Part shown: in pieces, positions 29,786 to 37,627 of the stretch | How positions within the stretch are numbered: position 1 is the stretch's first letter | Layout of the letters: each line of letters starts with the position of its first letter | Origin: Ruminococcus sp. | Lineage (GTDB): Bacteria; Bacillota; Clostridia; Oscillospirales; Ruminococcaceae | DNA: 42,529 nucleotides | Assembly (NCBI GenBank): GCA_015066865.1 | Contig: SVNQ01000012.1 | Location: 1 to 42,529, forward strand | Reading direction: 5' to 3' | The notes under the pieces: generated by a model | Databases searched by the model: none | Seen by the model: only the letters and a program-made list of their open reading frames with translations | Told to the model about the DNA's origin: nothing | Program-made: the position numbers and the translations under genes

Positions 29786-30432
29786 AGGCTTTATTGCAAA
29801 AAGAGATACGCCTGAGCGCATCGGTTCTGTCCTATTGTTTCCTTGCGGCTGCGGTCATGACACTGTTCCCCGGATACCCGATCCTCTGCGGTGCTTTTTT
29901 CGTCACGCTAGGCATTTTCCACAGCTTTCAGAATGCACGGGAAGCCAATGACATCGTGTATTCCGCATTGCTGCCCATTGCCAAAACGGATGTCGTCAAG
30001 GGAAAATATCTGTTTTCCGTGATGATCGAATCGGCGGCATTCCTCCTCATGGCACTGCTGACACTCCTGCGCATGACGGTTCTGGCGGACGTGCAGCCTT
30101 ACAGAGCAAATGCTCTGATGAATGCAAATCCGTTCTTCCTCGGCATGGCACTTGTCATCTTCGGACTGTTCAATCTGATCTTCATCGGCGGATTCTTCAA
30201 AACCGCCTACAAGCTGTCTCCGTTCGTGCCCTACATCATTGCGACATTCCTGACGATCGGTGCAGCGGAAGCGGCGCATCACATTCCGGGGGTTGGGGCT
30301 TGCAATGCGTTTGGTTTTGAACATTTTCCGCTGCAAATCGCGCTGCTGCTGGGCGGTTTGGTGCTTTACATCGTGCTGACAGGCGTGTCCTACAAAATCG
30401 CGTGTGCAAGATTTGAGAAAATTGATCTGTAA
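29782..30432 (+). CDS. ABC-2 family transporter permease
   Basis: 216 aa with six hydrophobic segments (VLSYCFLAAAVMTLFPGYPI, FVTLGIFHSF, MIESAAFLLMALLTLL, FFLGMALVIFGLFNLIFIGG, PFVPYIIATFLTIG, IALLLGGLVLYIVLTGVSY). N-terminal MKALLQKEIR is the typical ABC-2 start. It pairs with the preceding ATPase (4-nt overlap). The family includes bacitracin/lantibiotic-type and ytr-like exporters; substrate cannot be read from the sequence. Confidence 0.85.
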   Translation: MKALLQKEIRLSASVLSYCFLAAAVMTLFPGYPILCGAFFVTLGIFHSFQNAREANDIVYSALLPIAKTDVVKGKYLFSVMIESAAFLLMALLTLLRMTVLADVQPYRANALMNANPFFLGMALVIFGLFNLIFIGGFFKTAYKLSPFVPYIIATFLTIGAAEAAHHIPGVGACNAFGFEHFPLQIALLLGGLVLYIVLTGVSYKIACARFEKIDL

Positions 30433-30444
30433 AGGAGGTACGGT

Positions 30445-30879
30445 ATGCTGAAAGACAATCTCATCATGCTCCGGAAGCTGCATGGTTACTCGCAGGAGCA
30501 GATCGCTGAAAAGATCGGGATCTCCCGTCAGGCATATGCCAAATGGGAACGCGGTCTGACCATTCCGGACATTGAAAAGGCTGCGGCACTCGCCAAAGTT
30601 TACGGTATCACCATTGACGGACTGATGAAAACCGAAACGATAGACGGCATCGGGATGCTTCCGCCTGCACCGCCGGGAAAACACATCTGGGGAACTGTCA
30701 CAATCGGTGACCGCGGACAGATCGTGATTCCCAAATCTGCACGGGATGAATTTGACCTGAAAGGCGGTGACAGGCTGATCGTTGCAAGCGATGAGGTCGG
30801 AATTGCACTGTTTCCGACGAGTTTCTTTGAGGATAAAATGCAGCAATTCATGGGACTGCTCACAGAAAAGCCAGAGTGA
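30445..30879 (+). CDS. XRE helix-turn-helix fused to an AbrB-type domain
   Basis: 144 aa. Residues 1-62 are an XRE HTH (LRKLHGYSQEQIAEKIGISR QAYAKWERG). Residues ~85-125 are a SpoVT/AbrB swapped-hairpin domain: GTVTIGDRGQIVIPKSARDE FDLKGGDRLIV. Two DNA-binding modules in one chain suggest tight, perhaps bipartite operator binding. AAAGGAGG precedes the ATG 12 nt after the permease. It most likely regulates this transporter operon. Confidence 0.85.
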   Translation: MLKDNLIMLRKLHGYSQEQIAEKIGISRQAYAKWERGLTIPDIEKAAALAKVYGITIDGLMKTETIDGIGMLPPAPPGKHIWGTVTIGDRGQIVIPKSARDEFDLKGGDRLIVASDEVGIALFPTSFFEDKMQQFMGLLTEKPE

Positions 30880-30955
30880 GGATCTCCTTGCTGCAATTGG
30901 GGCAAAAAGGGTTTTATCATACCTGGAGTGGAATAGTATCCCTTACTGACAACAG

Positions 30956-30988
30956 AAGCAGCCTGCACAAATTGCGCAGACTGCTTTT
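30956..30988 (+). terminator. Terminator of the transporter operon
   Basis: AAGCAG/CTGCTT with inner CTGC/GCAG and a TTTTGCT tail. Moderate strength. The rest of 30880-31058 shows no gene. Confidence 0.45.
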
Positions 30989-31058
30989 GCTCACTACATA
31001 GAATCATTTTGTTTTTTGTGCCGGCTGCTTGACAGGGAGCACGGCGGCTCACTATATA

Positions 31059-32087
31059 CTATTTAATTGGCGGAGCGGGATAATCCTTCAAAATAGTATC
31101 ATACAGTTCTCGGACAAATAATTCCTTTTTGCTGCTCCATTTAAACTTGGGCTCTAATAATTCGCTGAGGTTATATTCTTCATCTATGAATTTGCACATT
31201 TCCGGCAATGTCAGCGATGATAGAAGCTCGTTAATATCTGAACGCAAGCTAAGGTTATGCTTGATTATTGTTTTTAATTGAAGTAACTCTGTATACTGCT
31301 GCATTTTACTTGTAACATTTCCGGGTCTCAATAGACCAATCATTTCCAGTCGAATCGGTAACAGCGTGTTTTCGATTATGAATCTTTCATCAACAACAAA
31401 AGTAGCGAATAGTTTTAACATTTCTGCTTTCTCTTCGTCAGAAAACTTCTCATGTGATTTACAGTTGTTGTACTTGCTCAGGAGGGAAGCAAGCTTATAC
31501 ACTGATAACACTTGATACCGGCTTTCAAGGGAAAAGAAATTAAACGTCCACATAAGGTATGCTTTATCATTGGTTCTTTTAGCTTTTTCTTCAAGCAGTG
31601 TATATCGATATTTATCAAGCATATCTTGTAACTGAGTGTTGCTGATCTTCTTTACGCTCGTAATACGCTTGCTGATAATATCCCTGAGCAACGGTATATC
31701 ACATATGCAGTCTAACTGCAAAAATTGATACTCAGAAAGGTATACACCTTTGAAGTGATCCTCCAGTTTTGTCATGGGCGGACGTGTCAACTCAGGAACG
31801 TCAGCACCAGCGTATTCTTTTAGAAATTCGTTGTTTATGGTTCGATAGTAGTCAGCATATTTCAGATATCTTGAATATCGTTTAATAACCTCGTCATTTT
31901 CTGCTCCTTCACAGTGCTTGTATATAGTAGTTTTGGAGTTGTGCTCTGATTTGAGATAGTAATCCTTTATCAGTTCAAATACAATTTGCCTTTCAAGCTG
32001 TATTCCAAATGTAGGATATTCGGTGAGTAACGGGATTTTCATGACATGGTTCAGTACAATACTTTTAAATTGAAAAATATCGTTCAT
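31059..32087 (-). CDS. Protein of unknown function (342 aa)
   Basis: A helical, charged, soluble protein with no membrane helix (MNDIFQFKSIVLNHVMKIPL ... KLFATFVVDERFIIENTLLP ... YDTILKDYPAPPIK). I recognise no family or catalytic motif. It stands alone: no strong AGGAGG lies before the ATG, the upstream AT-rich gap of about 70 bp could hold its promoter, and AT content is higher than in the neighbouring transporter genes, suggesting separate acquisition. Its location in an accessory region next to recombinases makes a defence or cargo role possible, nothing more. Confidence 0.6.
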   Translation of the reverse strand: MNDIFQFKSIVLNHVMKIPLLTEYPTFGIQLERQIVFELIKDYYLKSEHNSKTTIYKHCEGAENDEVIKRYSRYLKYADYYRTINNEFLKEYAGADVPELTRPPMTKLEDHFKGVYLSEYQFLQLDCICDIPLLRDIISKRITSVKKISNTQLQDMLDKYRYTLLEEKAKRTNDKAYLMWTFNFFSLESRYQVLSVYKLASLLSKYNNCKSHEKFSDEEKAEMLKLFATFVVDERFIIENTLLPIRLEMIGLLRPGNVTSKMQQYTELLQLKTIIKHNLSLRSDINELLSSLTLPEMCKFIDEEYNLSELLEPKFKWSSKKELFVRELYDTILKDYPAPPIK

Positions 32088-32154
32088 CTTTTATCATCCT
32101 CTCCAACGATATACTACTATTCTACATCTTTGCGCCAGATTTGTCAACGGTACG

Positions 32155-32201
32155 AAAAAAATAATCTCAACCACGCTTCGGGTGGCTGAGATCATTTTTT
32201 T
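32155..32201. terminator. Bidirectional terminator after the DUF6809 gene
   Basis: ATCTCA-CCAC and GTGG-TGAGAT around GCTTCGG, with T-runs on both strands (CATTTTTTTAT and TTATTTTTTTCG). It ends the leftward amidoligase/recombinase operon. Confidence 0.8.
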
Positions 32202-32208
32202 ATCCACT

Positions 32209-32466
32209 TTATTTCAGCATTTCAAGCATCAGCTGCGCCCCTGTCCGGAATCCAGCCGCAAACATCTCATACTCTGCAATGCTTTCTGCCGTTCCCTGGA
32301 GGTCATGCAGCTGTTCGAGCTGCGATTCGATGCCGGGGTACTGTTTCAAAAGATCCTCCTCCAGCGCAGCAAGCTTGCCGACGCATCTGATATAGTCCGG
32401 GTCTGTGATTCGTTCCTCACCGAAGAATCCACTCTTGCCGTGGTACATATCGTCCAGGATCCCCAT
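32209..32466 (-). CDS. DUF6809-like small protein (85 aa)
   Basis: MGILDDMYHGKSGFFGEERI and CVGKLAALEEDLLKQYPGIE SQ..., ending FAAGFRTGAQLMLEML, is the usual pattern of a small Firmicute family often labelled DUF6809. ATG 32466 is chosen because GGAGGAGTACTG precedes it and it overlaps the DUF960 stop (TGATG). Function unknown; recurrent in integrative elements. Confidence 0.65.
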   Translation of the reverse strand: MGILDDMYHGKSGFFGEERITDPDYIRCVGKLAALEEDLLKQYPGIESQLEQLHDLQGTAESIAEYEMFAAGFRTGAQLMLEMLK

Positions 32467-32759
32467 CAGTACTCCTCCGCCAGCAGCATGGTGCAGTACT
32501 CCTCGCTGTCGATGCAATAGATTTTCGCTGTAACAGCGTTCTCCACGGTGGGAAGGATATAGGTCATTTCATACTCTGGCTGCTCAGAGGTGTGGCGTAT
32601 GCATTGCAGACCGTTCTCGACGGTCAGGGTGAATACCTGCAGGTAGTCCTTCGGCTGTGGCATATGGTCAATTGCCTCCCATATAAAGAGTTGAAGTTCA
32701 GGTGGTATTGTTTCATCAACACCCCTTGTAAGGTATCGTTTCTTTTCAGGTTCAAACAT
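32466..32759 (-). CDS. DUF960-family protein (97 aa)
   Basis: KRYLTRGVDETIPPELQLFI WEAIDHMPQPKDYLQVFTL is the DUF960 signature. The family is common next to DUF6809-like and recombinase genes in Firmicute mobile elements; function unknown. AGGAGG precedes the ATG, which lies 3 nt after the recombinase stop. Confidence 0.75.
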   Translation of the reverse strand: MFEPEKKRYLTRGVDETIPPELQLFIWEAIDHMPQPKDYLQVFTLTVENGLQCIRHTSEQPEYEMTYILPTVENAVTAKIYCIDSEEYCTMLLAEEY

Positions 32760-32762
32760 GAA

Positions 32763-34319
32763 TCAATCCTCCTTCGTTTTAGATTCAAACAGGGCGTACA
32801 GTTCTCCCCGTCTGATAGTTATCGTTTCATGTAGTTCGTCAGTAACACCGAAACCTGCATCAAGTACAACTTCGATGTAGTAGGGATAGGTCACAACTTT
32901 ACTAATGTATGTCTGTACAAATGAGCGGAATTCCACTGTATTACGATCCATAGTTCGGTAGTCATCTATCAGGTGAAGATAATCCTCTAGTTGCAGCGGT
33001 TCAAATCTCCTTAATGATACAAGCTGTACCTGTAATTCATTTCTGCGCTGTTCTAATGTTTCTGAACGTTCTACCAGTGTGTTGGTCAGAATACCCTTTT
33101 CAATAGCAACGGTAATGTTTGCAAGAGCTATGGTGACTTCATCAAGTTCACCTTTAATACTTTCGTGATGCTCATCAAATTCAGCGTTATAGGTTGCTAT
33201 ATATCTGTTGACAGCATTGATTCTTCGTCTCAGAGCTGTTTTGTTGAAAATTTTCTGTCTCAGCAAGTCGGCAACGTAAGCGTCGAGATAGTCCTTGTTG
33301 TTCTCCTTATTCTTGCATAGCTGCTTAGGCTCGTCACAGCGATAGGTGCAAAGCCTGTTCTTGCGTTCACCCGAAAATCTCAGATTGCCTTGTATGCGCT
33401 TACCGCACACACCGCAGTAAACTTTCCCTGTCAGCAGATAGAACTCCTTAGAGTGATAACGCCCTGTGTTACGGCGGTTAGAAGCCTTGATCCTCTGAAC
33501 CTTTTCAAAGAGCGTTTTGGTTATGATTGCAGGGCAGCCTCCTTCGACCCTTATGATCTTGTCACTGGTCTTGTAGGCATGGTTATTTCGCCTGTTGTCA
33601 CTTCTGGAAGCAGCCTTATTAAAGACAAATACTCCCGTATATTTTTCATTGCTGAGTATCTCATACAGACTGTTCTTTGCAAAGTTATGCCCTCTTTTGG
33701 TCATGTAGCCATGTGCATTCAGATAGTCAACGATCGCACTGTAACCGTAGCCCTCTGCAAACATCTCAAAGATCGCTTTGACCGCTTCTGCCTCATGCTG
33801 ATTGATAACAAGCCGTCTATCCTCACCAACGTCATAACCGAGTGGAGGACAGCCTCCTGTGTGTTTACATTGCAGGGCAGTTTCTTTCATCCCCTTCATG
33901 ACCTCACGTCCTAAGTTGCGGCTATAATATTCTGCCATACCTTCAAGAACACTTTCCATCATGATGCTTTCAGGGCTGTCGTCAATGCGTTCCAACACAC
34001 TACATAGCTGGACATTATTTTTCTTCAATCGCTTTTTATAGATAGCACTGTCGTACCTGTCACGGCTGAATCTGTCTAGCTTATGCACAAGAACGATATC
34101 GAAAAGCCCCTTGCCGCTGTCTGCTATCATTTGTTGAAATTGGGGGCGGTTATCGGTAGTTGCCGACCTCGCTTCATCGGTGTAGGTAGCCACAACCTGC
34201 CAGTGCTGTTGTTTGCAGAATTGGTTCATTGCTCTGAGTTGGGCATCTATACTTTCAGTTCTTTGGTTATCAGAGCTGAACCTCGCATACTGCGCTACAC
34301 GATGTATTGTAAGGCTCAT
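32763..34319 (-). CDS. Large serine recombinase (second copy type)
   Basis: 518 aa. RVAQYARFSSDNQRTESIDA carries the catalytic serine; VLVHKLDRFSRDRYDSAIYK follows. The Recombinase domain (GGCPPLGYDVGEDRRLVINQ) and zinc ribbon (VYCGVCGKRIQGN, CRCDEP-type cysteines CTYRCDEPKQLC) precede a coiled coil. Only distantly similar to the recombinase at 23733. Its start overlaps the upstream small gene by 4 nt, so it is the integral mobility gene of this accessory operon. Confidence 0.9.
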   Translation of the reverse strand: MSLTIHRVAQYARFSSDNQRTESIDAQLRAMNQFCKQQHWQVVATYTDEARSATTDNRPQFQQMIADSGKGLFDIVLVHKLDRFSRDRYDSAIYKKRLKKNNVQLCSVLERIDDSPESIMMESVLEGMAEYYSRNLGREVMKGMKETALQCKHTGGCPPLGYDVGEDRRLVINQHEAEAVKAIFEMFAEGYGYSAIVDYLNAHGYMTKRGHNFAKNSLYEILSNEKYTGVFVFNKAASRSDNRRNNHAYKTSDKIIRVEGGCPAIITKTLFEKVQRIKASNRRNTGRYHSKEFYLLTGKVYCGVCGKRIQGNLRFSGERKNRLCTYRCDEPKQLCKNKENNKDYLDAYVADLLRQKIFNKTALRRRINAVNRYIATYNAEFDEHHESIKGELDEVTIALANITVAIEKGILTNTLVERSETLEQRRNELQVQLVSLRRFEPLQLEDYLHLIDDYRTMDRNTVEFRSFVQTYISKVVTYPYYIEVVLDAGFGVTDELHETITIRRGELYALFESKTKED

Positions 34320-34609
34320 TTTTGTACTACCTCAACAGGAAGGTAGATATCCTCGCCATAGCTATCACCAAGTATCCTTACACCGTGAAGATAGTAGTTG
34401 CCTCCGATCTCCAGCAACTCCACAAACTCCATTTCCGATACTGTAAATGCAGATATTTCGTCCTTTTCAAGTACTACAAAACAGCCGATATCGTCAAGGG
34501 TATCAACGCTGTATTCATTCATCAGCACAGTGATTTTCTTTGCAATATACGCCCTCAGCATGATAGGCTTGATATTGTCGGTCTCTTTAAGATTCGATAC
34601 TTTCAGCAT
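34316..34609 (-). CDS. Unknown small protein (97 aa)
   Basis: MLKVSNLKETDNIKPIMLRA then SVDTLDDIGCFVVLEKDEIS AFTVSEMEFVELLEIGGNYY. Beta-rich; no family recognised. ATG 34609 has GGAGG 6 nt before it. It overlaps the DUF1643 gene by 23 nt and the recombinase by 4. Confidence 0.55.
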   Translation of the reverse strand: MLKVSNLKETDNIKPIMLRAYIAKKITVLMNEYSVDTLDDIGCFVVLEKDEISAFTVSEMEFVELLEIGGNYYLHGVRILGDSYGEDIYLPVEVVQK

Positions 34610-35126
34610 AATCGTCCTCCATTTCATAGGGTACTAACTCCCATCCGTTTCTGACAGAAGGTGTCAGCGGATGATACCCCCGTTCACCGATTTTGTAGAG
34701 CTTGTTTCTGAACTTCGACAGTCTTTCGAGTATATCTGCCTGTCGCTCTCTGACACGCTCGGAAGTGTTACCGAGACTTCCCCAAGCGATAATGATTGCA
34801 TCACTCATAGCCGCATACTGTTCAATGATCTCGTCACATTCCTTAGCGATAAGGTCATCGTCAGAATTGAATCTGAGGCTTAATTTCGGGATAATTCGGC
34901 TATACAGGTTGACGATGCTGACACTGCCGAAACCGAGCTTGTAAAGGTTATTCAGCACCAGCATGGTCGTCATATCTATGCTGAGTGTATCGGCAGTATT
35001 CGGATTTATCATGATGATCATAGCAGCCTTTCCATTCTTGTTCCACTCTCTACGAAGCAGGAGGCGGTGTTCGCCATCATCAGAAAACAATGCCTTACTC
35101 ATCATGATCGTTGTTTCAGTTTTCAT
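34587..35126 (-). CDS. DUF1643-family protein (179 aa)
   Basis: The core LLLRREWNKNGKAAMIIMIN PNTADTLSIDMTT, then GFGSVSIVNLYSRIIPKLS and AIIIAWGSLGNTSERVRERQ, closing with GYHPLTPSVRNGW, matches DUF1643. These proteins resemble small nucleotide-processing or DNA-modification accessory enzymes of phages and islands, but biochemistry is unknown. A hairpin with a T-run lies just upstream (35138-35171). Confidence 0.75.
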   Translation of the reverse strand: MKTETTIMMSKALFSDDGEHRLLLRREWNKNGKAAMIIMINPNTADTLSIDMTTMLVLNNLYKLGFGSVSIVNLYSRIIPKLSLRFNSDDDLIAKECDEIIEQYAAMSDAIIIAWGSLGNTSERVRERQADILERLSKFRNKLYKIGERGYHPLTPSVRNGWELVPYEMEDDYAESIES

Positions 35127-35137
35127 AATTCACCTCT

Positions 35138-35171
35138 CAAAAAATGCAGGGCGGAGCATTATACTCCACCC
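35138..35171 (-). terminator. Attenuator-like terminator between tiny genes and the DUF1643 gene
   Basis: GGGTGGAG/CTCCGCCC on the minus strand (8 bp with one G-U), then TGCATTTTTT. It would lower transcription of the recombinase half of the operon relative to the amidoligase half. Confidence 0.6.
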
Positions 35172-35178
35172 ATTGTTG

Positions 35179-35259
35179 TTATTTGCGATTTCTGAAAATG
35201 CCGATGATGTCGATGATAACGCTGACGGCTCTGACAAAGACTTTTACAGTATTCTTCAT
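35179..35259 (-). CDS. Tiny peptide gene (26 aa)
   Basis: MKNTVKVFVRAVSVIIDIIG IFRNRK, one basic amphipathic or membrane helix. The ATG overlaps the previous stop (ATGA) and GGAGG lies 10 nt before it. Tiny size keeps confidence low; resembles a small membrane-acting peptide. Confidence 0.4.
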   Translation of the reverse strand: MKNTVKVFVRAVSVIIDIIGIFRNRK

Positions 35260-35357
35260 TCTTCTATCGCCTCCTTGATCTTTTCTGCTGCAATGACTAC
35301 GGCAGCTACGCCCTCCAGAATCAGCGTAAACGCCATTCCTGCAAAGAATTCTTTCAT
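35256..35357 (-). CDS. Tiny membrane peptide gene (33 aa)
   Basis: MKEFFAGMAFTLILEGVAAV VIAAEKIKEAIEE. One hydrophobic helix and an acidic tail. AAGGAGG precedes the ATG by 7 nt, just after the glutamine amidotransferase stop. Coupled to the next tiny gene. Confidence 0.45.
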   Translation of the reverse strand: MKEFFAGMAFTLILEGVAAVVIAAEKIKEAIEE

Positions 35358-35375
35358 ATGGTTACCTCCTTATTT

Positions 35376-36329
35376 TTAACGCTGATACAGCGATTTTACC
35401 TCATGCATGGTTTCCTCAAACAGCTCTTCATCCAGCAGCATTTCCTCGATCTCGTCAGTTGTATAGCCAAGCTCCAGAAGCAGCTCAACATCCTCTCTGT
35501 CCACGCCGTAGCAGCCGCAGATCAGCAGGAGATCGTTAGTGTAGTCCTCGTCATCTGCATCAAAATCGCAGCCATACCAGTTATACCAATTGCGGTAGTT
35601 GATCTTCTGGATCTTCTGTTCAAAGGTGCTGACTGAAAGTTTGCCATCACTGTCAATTCGGATAATTTCCCCGTCGTTTACAGCGATTTCCACACATCTC
35701 CCCGCAAACTTTACAGCTTTCATAGCGGCATTAAGAATAGCTGTTGTTGAAGCGTAAACATACAGTCCGTACTCAGAGAAGTGAATGACCGTTATCGGAT
35801 TATCTCCCTTGACAAGATAGAACGTATTATCGTCACGAAGAATCGTGAAGACAAAGCTGCCATTTACTGCCTCAGCCATAGATTTAATACTGTTGCTATC
35901 AACGATGTTCTCACGTTCAATCAACTGAACGGCAATGTAGGAATCTGTCTCGATTTCGGTATCAGGCAGATTTTTTTCTTTGCGGAGTTCTTTATCATTG
36001 AAAAGTACACCATTATGAGCAAGAGCGAAGTTATGGCTATCTGTACTGCCTTCAAAAGGATGATTATTGTAGTTATTCTTCTCACTGCCCTGTGTAGTGA
36101 AGCGAGTATGCCCGATAACAGCAGTTGTGTCCCTCGGAAAGTACAGCTTGACCTTGTGCGCAGGCTTGGCTTTTTTAAATGTAACGATGTTTCCGCCCCT
36201 GACATAGCTGAAACCTGTCGCATCAGTTCCTCGGCTTTCAGCTGCTACCGACAGCGCCCGGAGCAGTTTTTTCAATGTGTTTGCTGATACTTTCTTTCCG
36301 TAGTCAAAAAATCCGAAAATTGCGCACAT
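35376..36329 (-). CDS. Class II glutamine amidotransferase
   Basis: 317 aa. The start MCAIFGFFDYGKKV puts Cys at position 2, the N-terminal nucleophile exposed by Met removal. SRGTDATGF, VIGHTRFTTQGSEKNNYNNH PF and LAHNGVLFN are the classic Ntn-amidotransferase motifs (GAT-II). I selected ATG 36329 for this reason and because GGAGG lies 9 nt before it; the ORF opens upstream. It liberates ammonia from glutamine. There is no synthetase domain, so the acceptor must be another protein. The amidoligase directly upstream is the obvious partner. Confidence 0.85.
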   Translation of the reverse strand: MCAIFGFFDYGKKVSANTLKKLLRALSVAAESRGTDATGFSYVRGGNIVTFKKAKPAHKVKLYFPRDTTAVIGHTRFTTQGSEKNNYNNHPFEGSTDSHNFALAHNGVLFNDKELRKEKNLPDTEIETDSYIAVQLIERENIVDSNSIKSMAEAVNGSFVFTILRDDNTFYLVKGDNPITVIHFSEYGLYVYASTTAILNAAMKAVKFAGRCVEIAVNDGEIIRIDSDGKLSVSTFEQKIQKINYRNWYNWYGCDFDADDEDYTNDLLLICGCYGVDREDVELLLELGYTTDEIEEMLLDEELFEETMHEVKSLYQR

Positions 36330-36330
36330 A

Positions 36331-37422
36331 TCACATGTCCTCCTCTGCATTAACTTCATCATTGATATATAGCCTGCGTTCTTTCAAATACTGCACCAAC
36401 TCAGGATATATGATATTACTTACAAGCTCCGACCACGACAGTTCCTCCAGCTCACTCTGGGACATAGAAATAGCCACATCACAGATCGTATCAACAAACT
36501 GCAATGTGGCTATGAATGTGTTATATTTTAGTGTCCCTCTGAACAGACGAAATTCGATTGTACTGTAGTTACAAAGATTAACTGCACTGTATCTGCCGTG
36601 GTCGCTGCATTTAGCCTTTTTCAAAATTTCCTTTCCTGTCTTTTCGTACCCGTAGCGAGCTGACCAACGGTTCATGTTATACTGACTCCTTCGGGAGAAG
36701 CAGAAGACCTCGTTCCAGTGCTTTTCTATCAGGAACAGGATTTTTCCGATAACCTCTTCCTGCTCCGCCTGATTGTCACCGAAGGCATTTCTATTAACAT
36801 GAATATGCAGACCGCAGGTGCTTGTCTGATGGGAGCGGTAGCCCATTTTGATCGCTTCATGAAGAACCGCTTCCCAGTCCATGTCATGCTGATGATAATC
36901 AAGTGTCATAGGGTGGCTTACTATCTCAAAGCCGTCGTCAATACTGCCGTCGCTCTTGATGTAGATATGCTCATGGATTGAATTTGCTATTTCTTTTAGT
37001 TTGCTTGCATTATCATCGTCCTTACCGCCGCAGTCTATTTCCAGTTCAACACCAAGATAGCGCTTGCCATTTCCATAGAACACAGGTTCAGGCTTGTAGC
37101 TGTACTCCTCAATCTCGTCATTGAATTCATCATAGCAGCTGTCGCAGTAAGGATAATCGCCTCGCCAGTTGATGTTGTTGTCATGGATAATTCTGTTGCA
37201 GCATTCGCAGCGGTGGTAGTAGTCGTTGAAGCAGGTCTCACACAGTGTAGTATCATCGTCCTGCACTGCATCGTTCGCCCAGATGGTTTCACCGCAGTGG
37301 TCGCAGGTGGTACAGTGCTCTTCAATGCAGTCACGGCACAGAATTTGCCCGTCAACTACCTCGTAATCATTGTCAGCAATCTCTTCACCGCAATGGTCAC
37401 ATACTCTGATTTCTTCTTCCAT
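36331..37422 (-). CDS. Zinc-ribbon amidoligase (COOH-NH2 ligase)
   Basis: 363 aa. The N-terminal ~110 residues hold three LIM/treble-clef-like units (CDHCGEEI...CRDC, CDHCGETI...CETC, CECCNRII...CDSC). The catalytic part matches the putative amidoligase family: RYLGVELEIDCGG, YIKSDGSIDDGFEIVSHPM, TSTCGLHIHVNRNAFG and STIEFRLFRGTLKYNTF. These glutamine-synthetase-fold enzymes use ATP to join carboxyl and amino groups. ATG 37422 has GGAGG 8 nt before it. Pairing with a GAT-II enzyme suggests amidation or peptide-like modification of an unknown target. Confidence 0.85.
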   Translation of the reverse strand: MEEEIRVCDHCGEEIADNDYEVVDGQILCRDCIEEHCTTCDHCGETIWANDAVQDDDTTLCETCFNDYYHRCECCNRIIHDNNINWRGDYPYCDSCYDEFNDEIEEYSYKPEPVFYGNGKRYLGVELEIDCGGKDDDNASKLKEIANSIHEHIYIKSDGSIDDGFEIVSHPMTLDYHQHDMDWEAVLHEAIKMGYRSHQTSTCGLHIHVNRNAFGDNQAEQEEVIGKILFLIEKHWNEVFCFSRRSQYNMNRWSARYGYEKTGKEILKKAKCSDHGRYSAVNLCNYSTIEFRLFRGTLKYNTFIATLQFVDTICDVAISMSQSELEELSWSELVSNIIYPELVQYLKERRLYINDEVNAEEDM

Positions 37423-37444
37423 TTCAATTACCTCCAAAAACAAA

Positions 37445-37480
37445 AATTCCGATAAGGCTGGAAATCACCTTATCGGAATT
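37445..37480 (-). promoter_or_regulatory. Leader hairpin/attenuator before the amidoligase
   Basis: AATTCCGATAAGG and CCTTATCGGAATT are perfect 13-bp complements, followed on the minus strand by TTTTTGTTTTT and then the ribosome site. It has the form of an intrinsic terminator in the leader. A TATAAT (37483-37478) touches its upstream arm, so the true start must lie further up or the hairpin is a DNA operator. Confidence 0.6.
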
Positions 37481-37556
37481 ATAATATATATCTGAGTTTT
37501 GGATTTATTGCATTCCGCCCATAAGCAAAAAGTAACGAAAATATAGTCTTTTCCAC

Positions 37557-37585
37557 TTGCATATTTTGGTGAAATGTGGTATAAT
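37557..37585 (+). promoter_or_regulatory. Promoter of the type I restriction-modification operon
   Basis: TTGCAT (37557-37562), 17-nt spacer, TATAAT (37580-37585). It lies 43 bp before the chosen hsdM ATG, diverging from the amidoligase operon. Confidence 0.7.
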
Positions 37586-37627
37586 TATTTGAATAAAAGT
37601 ATATATTTCAGATTTGGAGAATCTATC

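Noticed and set aside
29908..30846. 312-aa minus-strand frame
   Set aside because: Antisense shadow of the permease and XRE-AbrB genes; no coding signature.
30445..30879. XRE-AbrB protein as a toxin-antitoxin antitoxin
   Set aside because: No adjacent toxin gene; it closes an exporter operon instead.
36331..37443. Longer start for the amidoligase (MFLEVIE...)
   Set aside because: That ATG precedes the GGAGG ribosome site; ATG 37422 has proper spacing.
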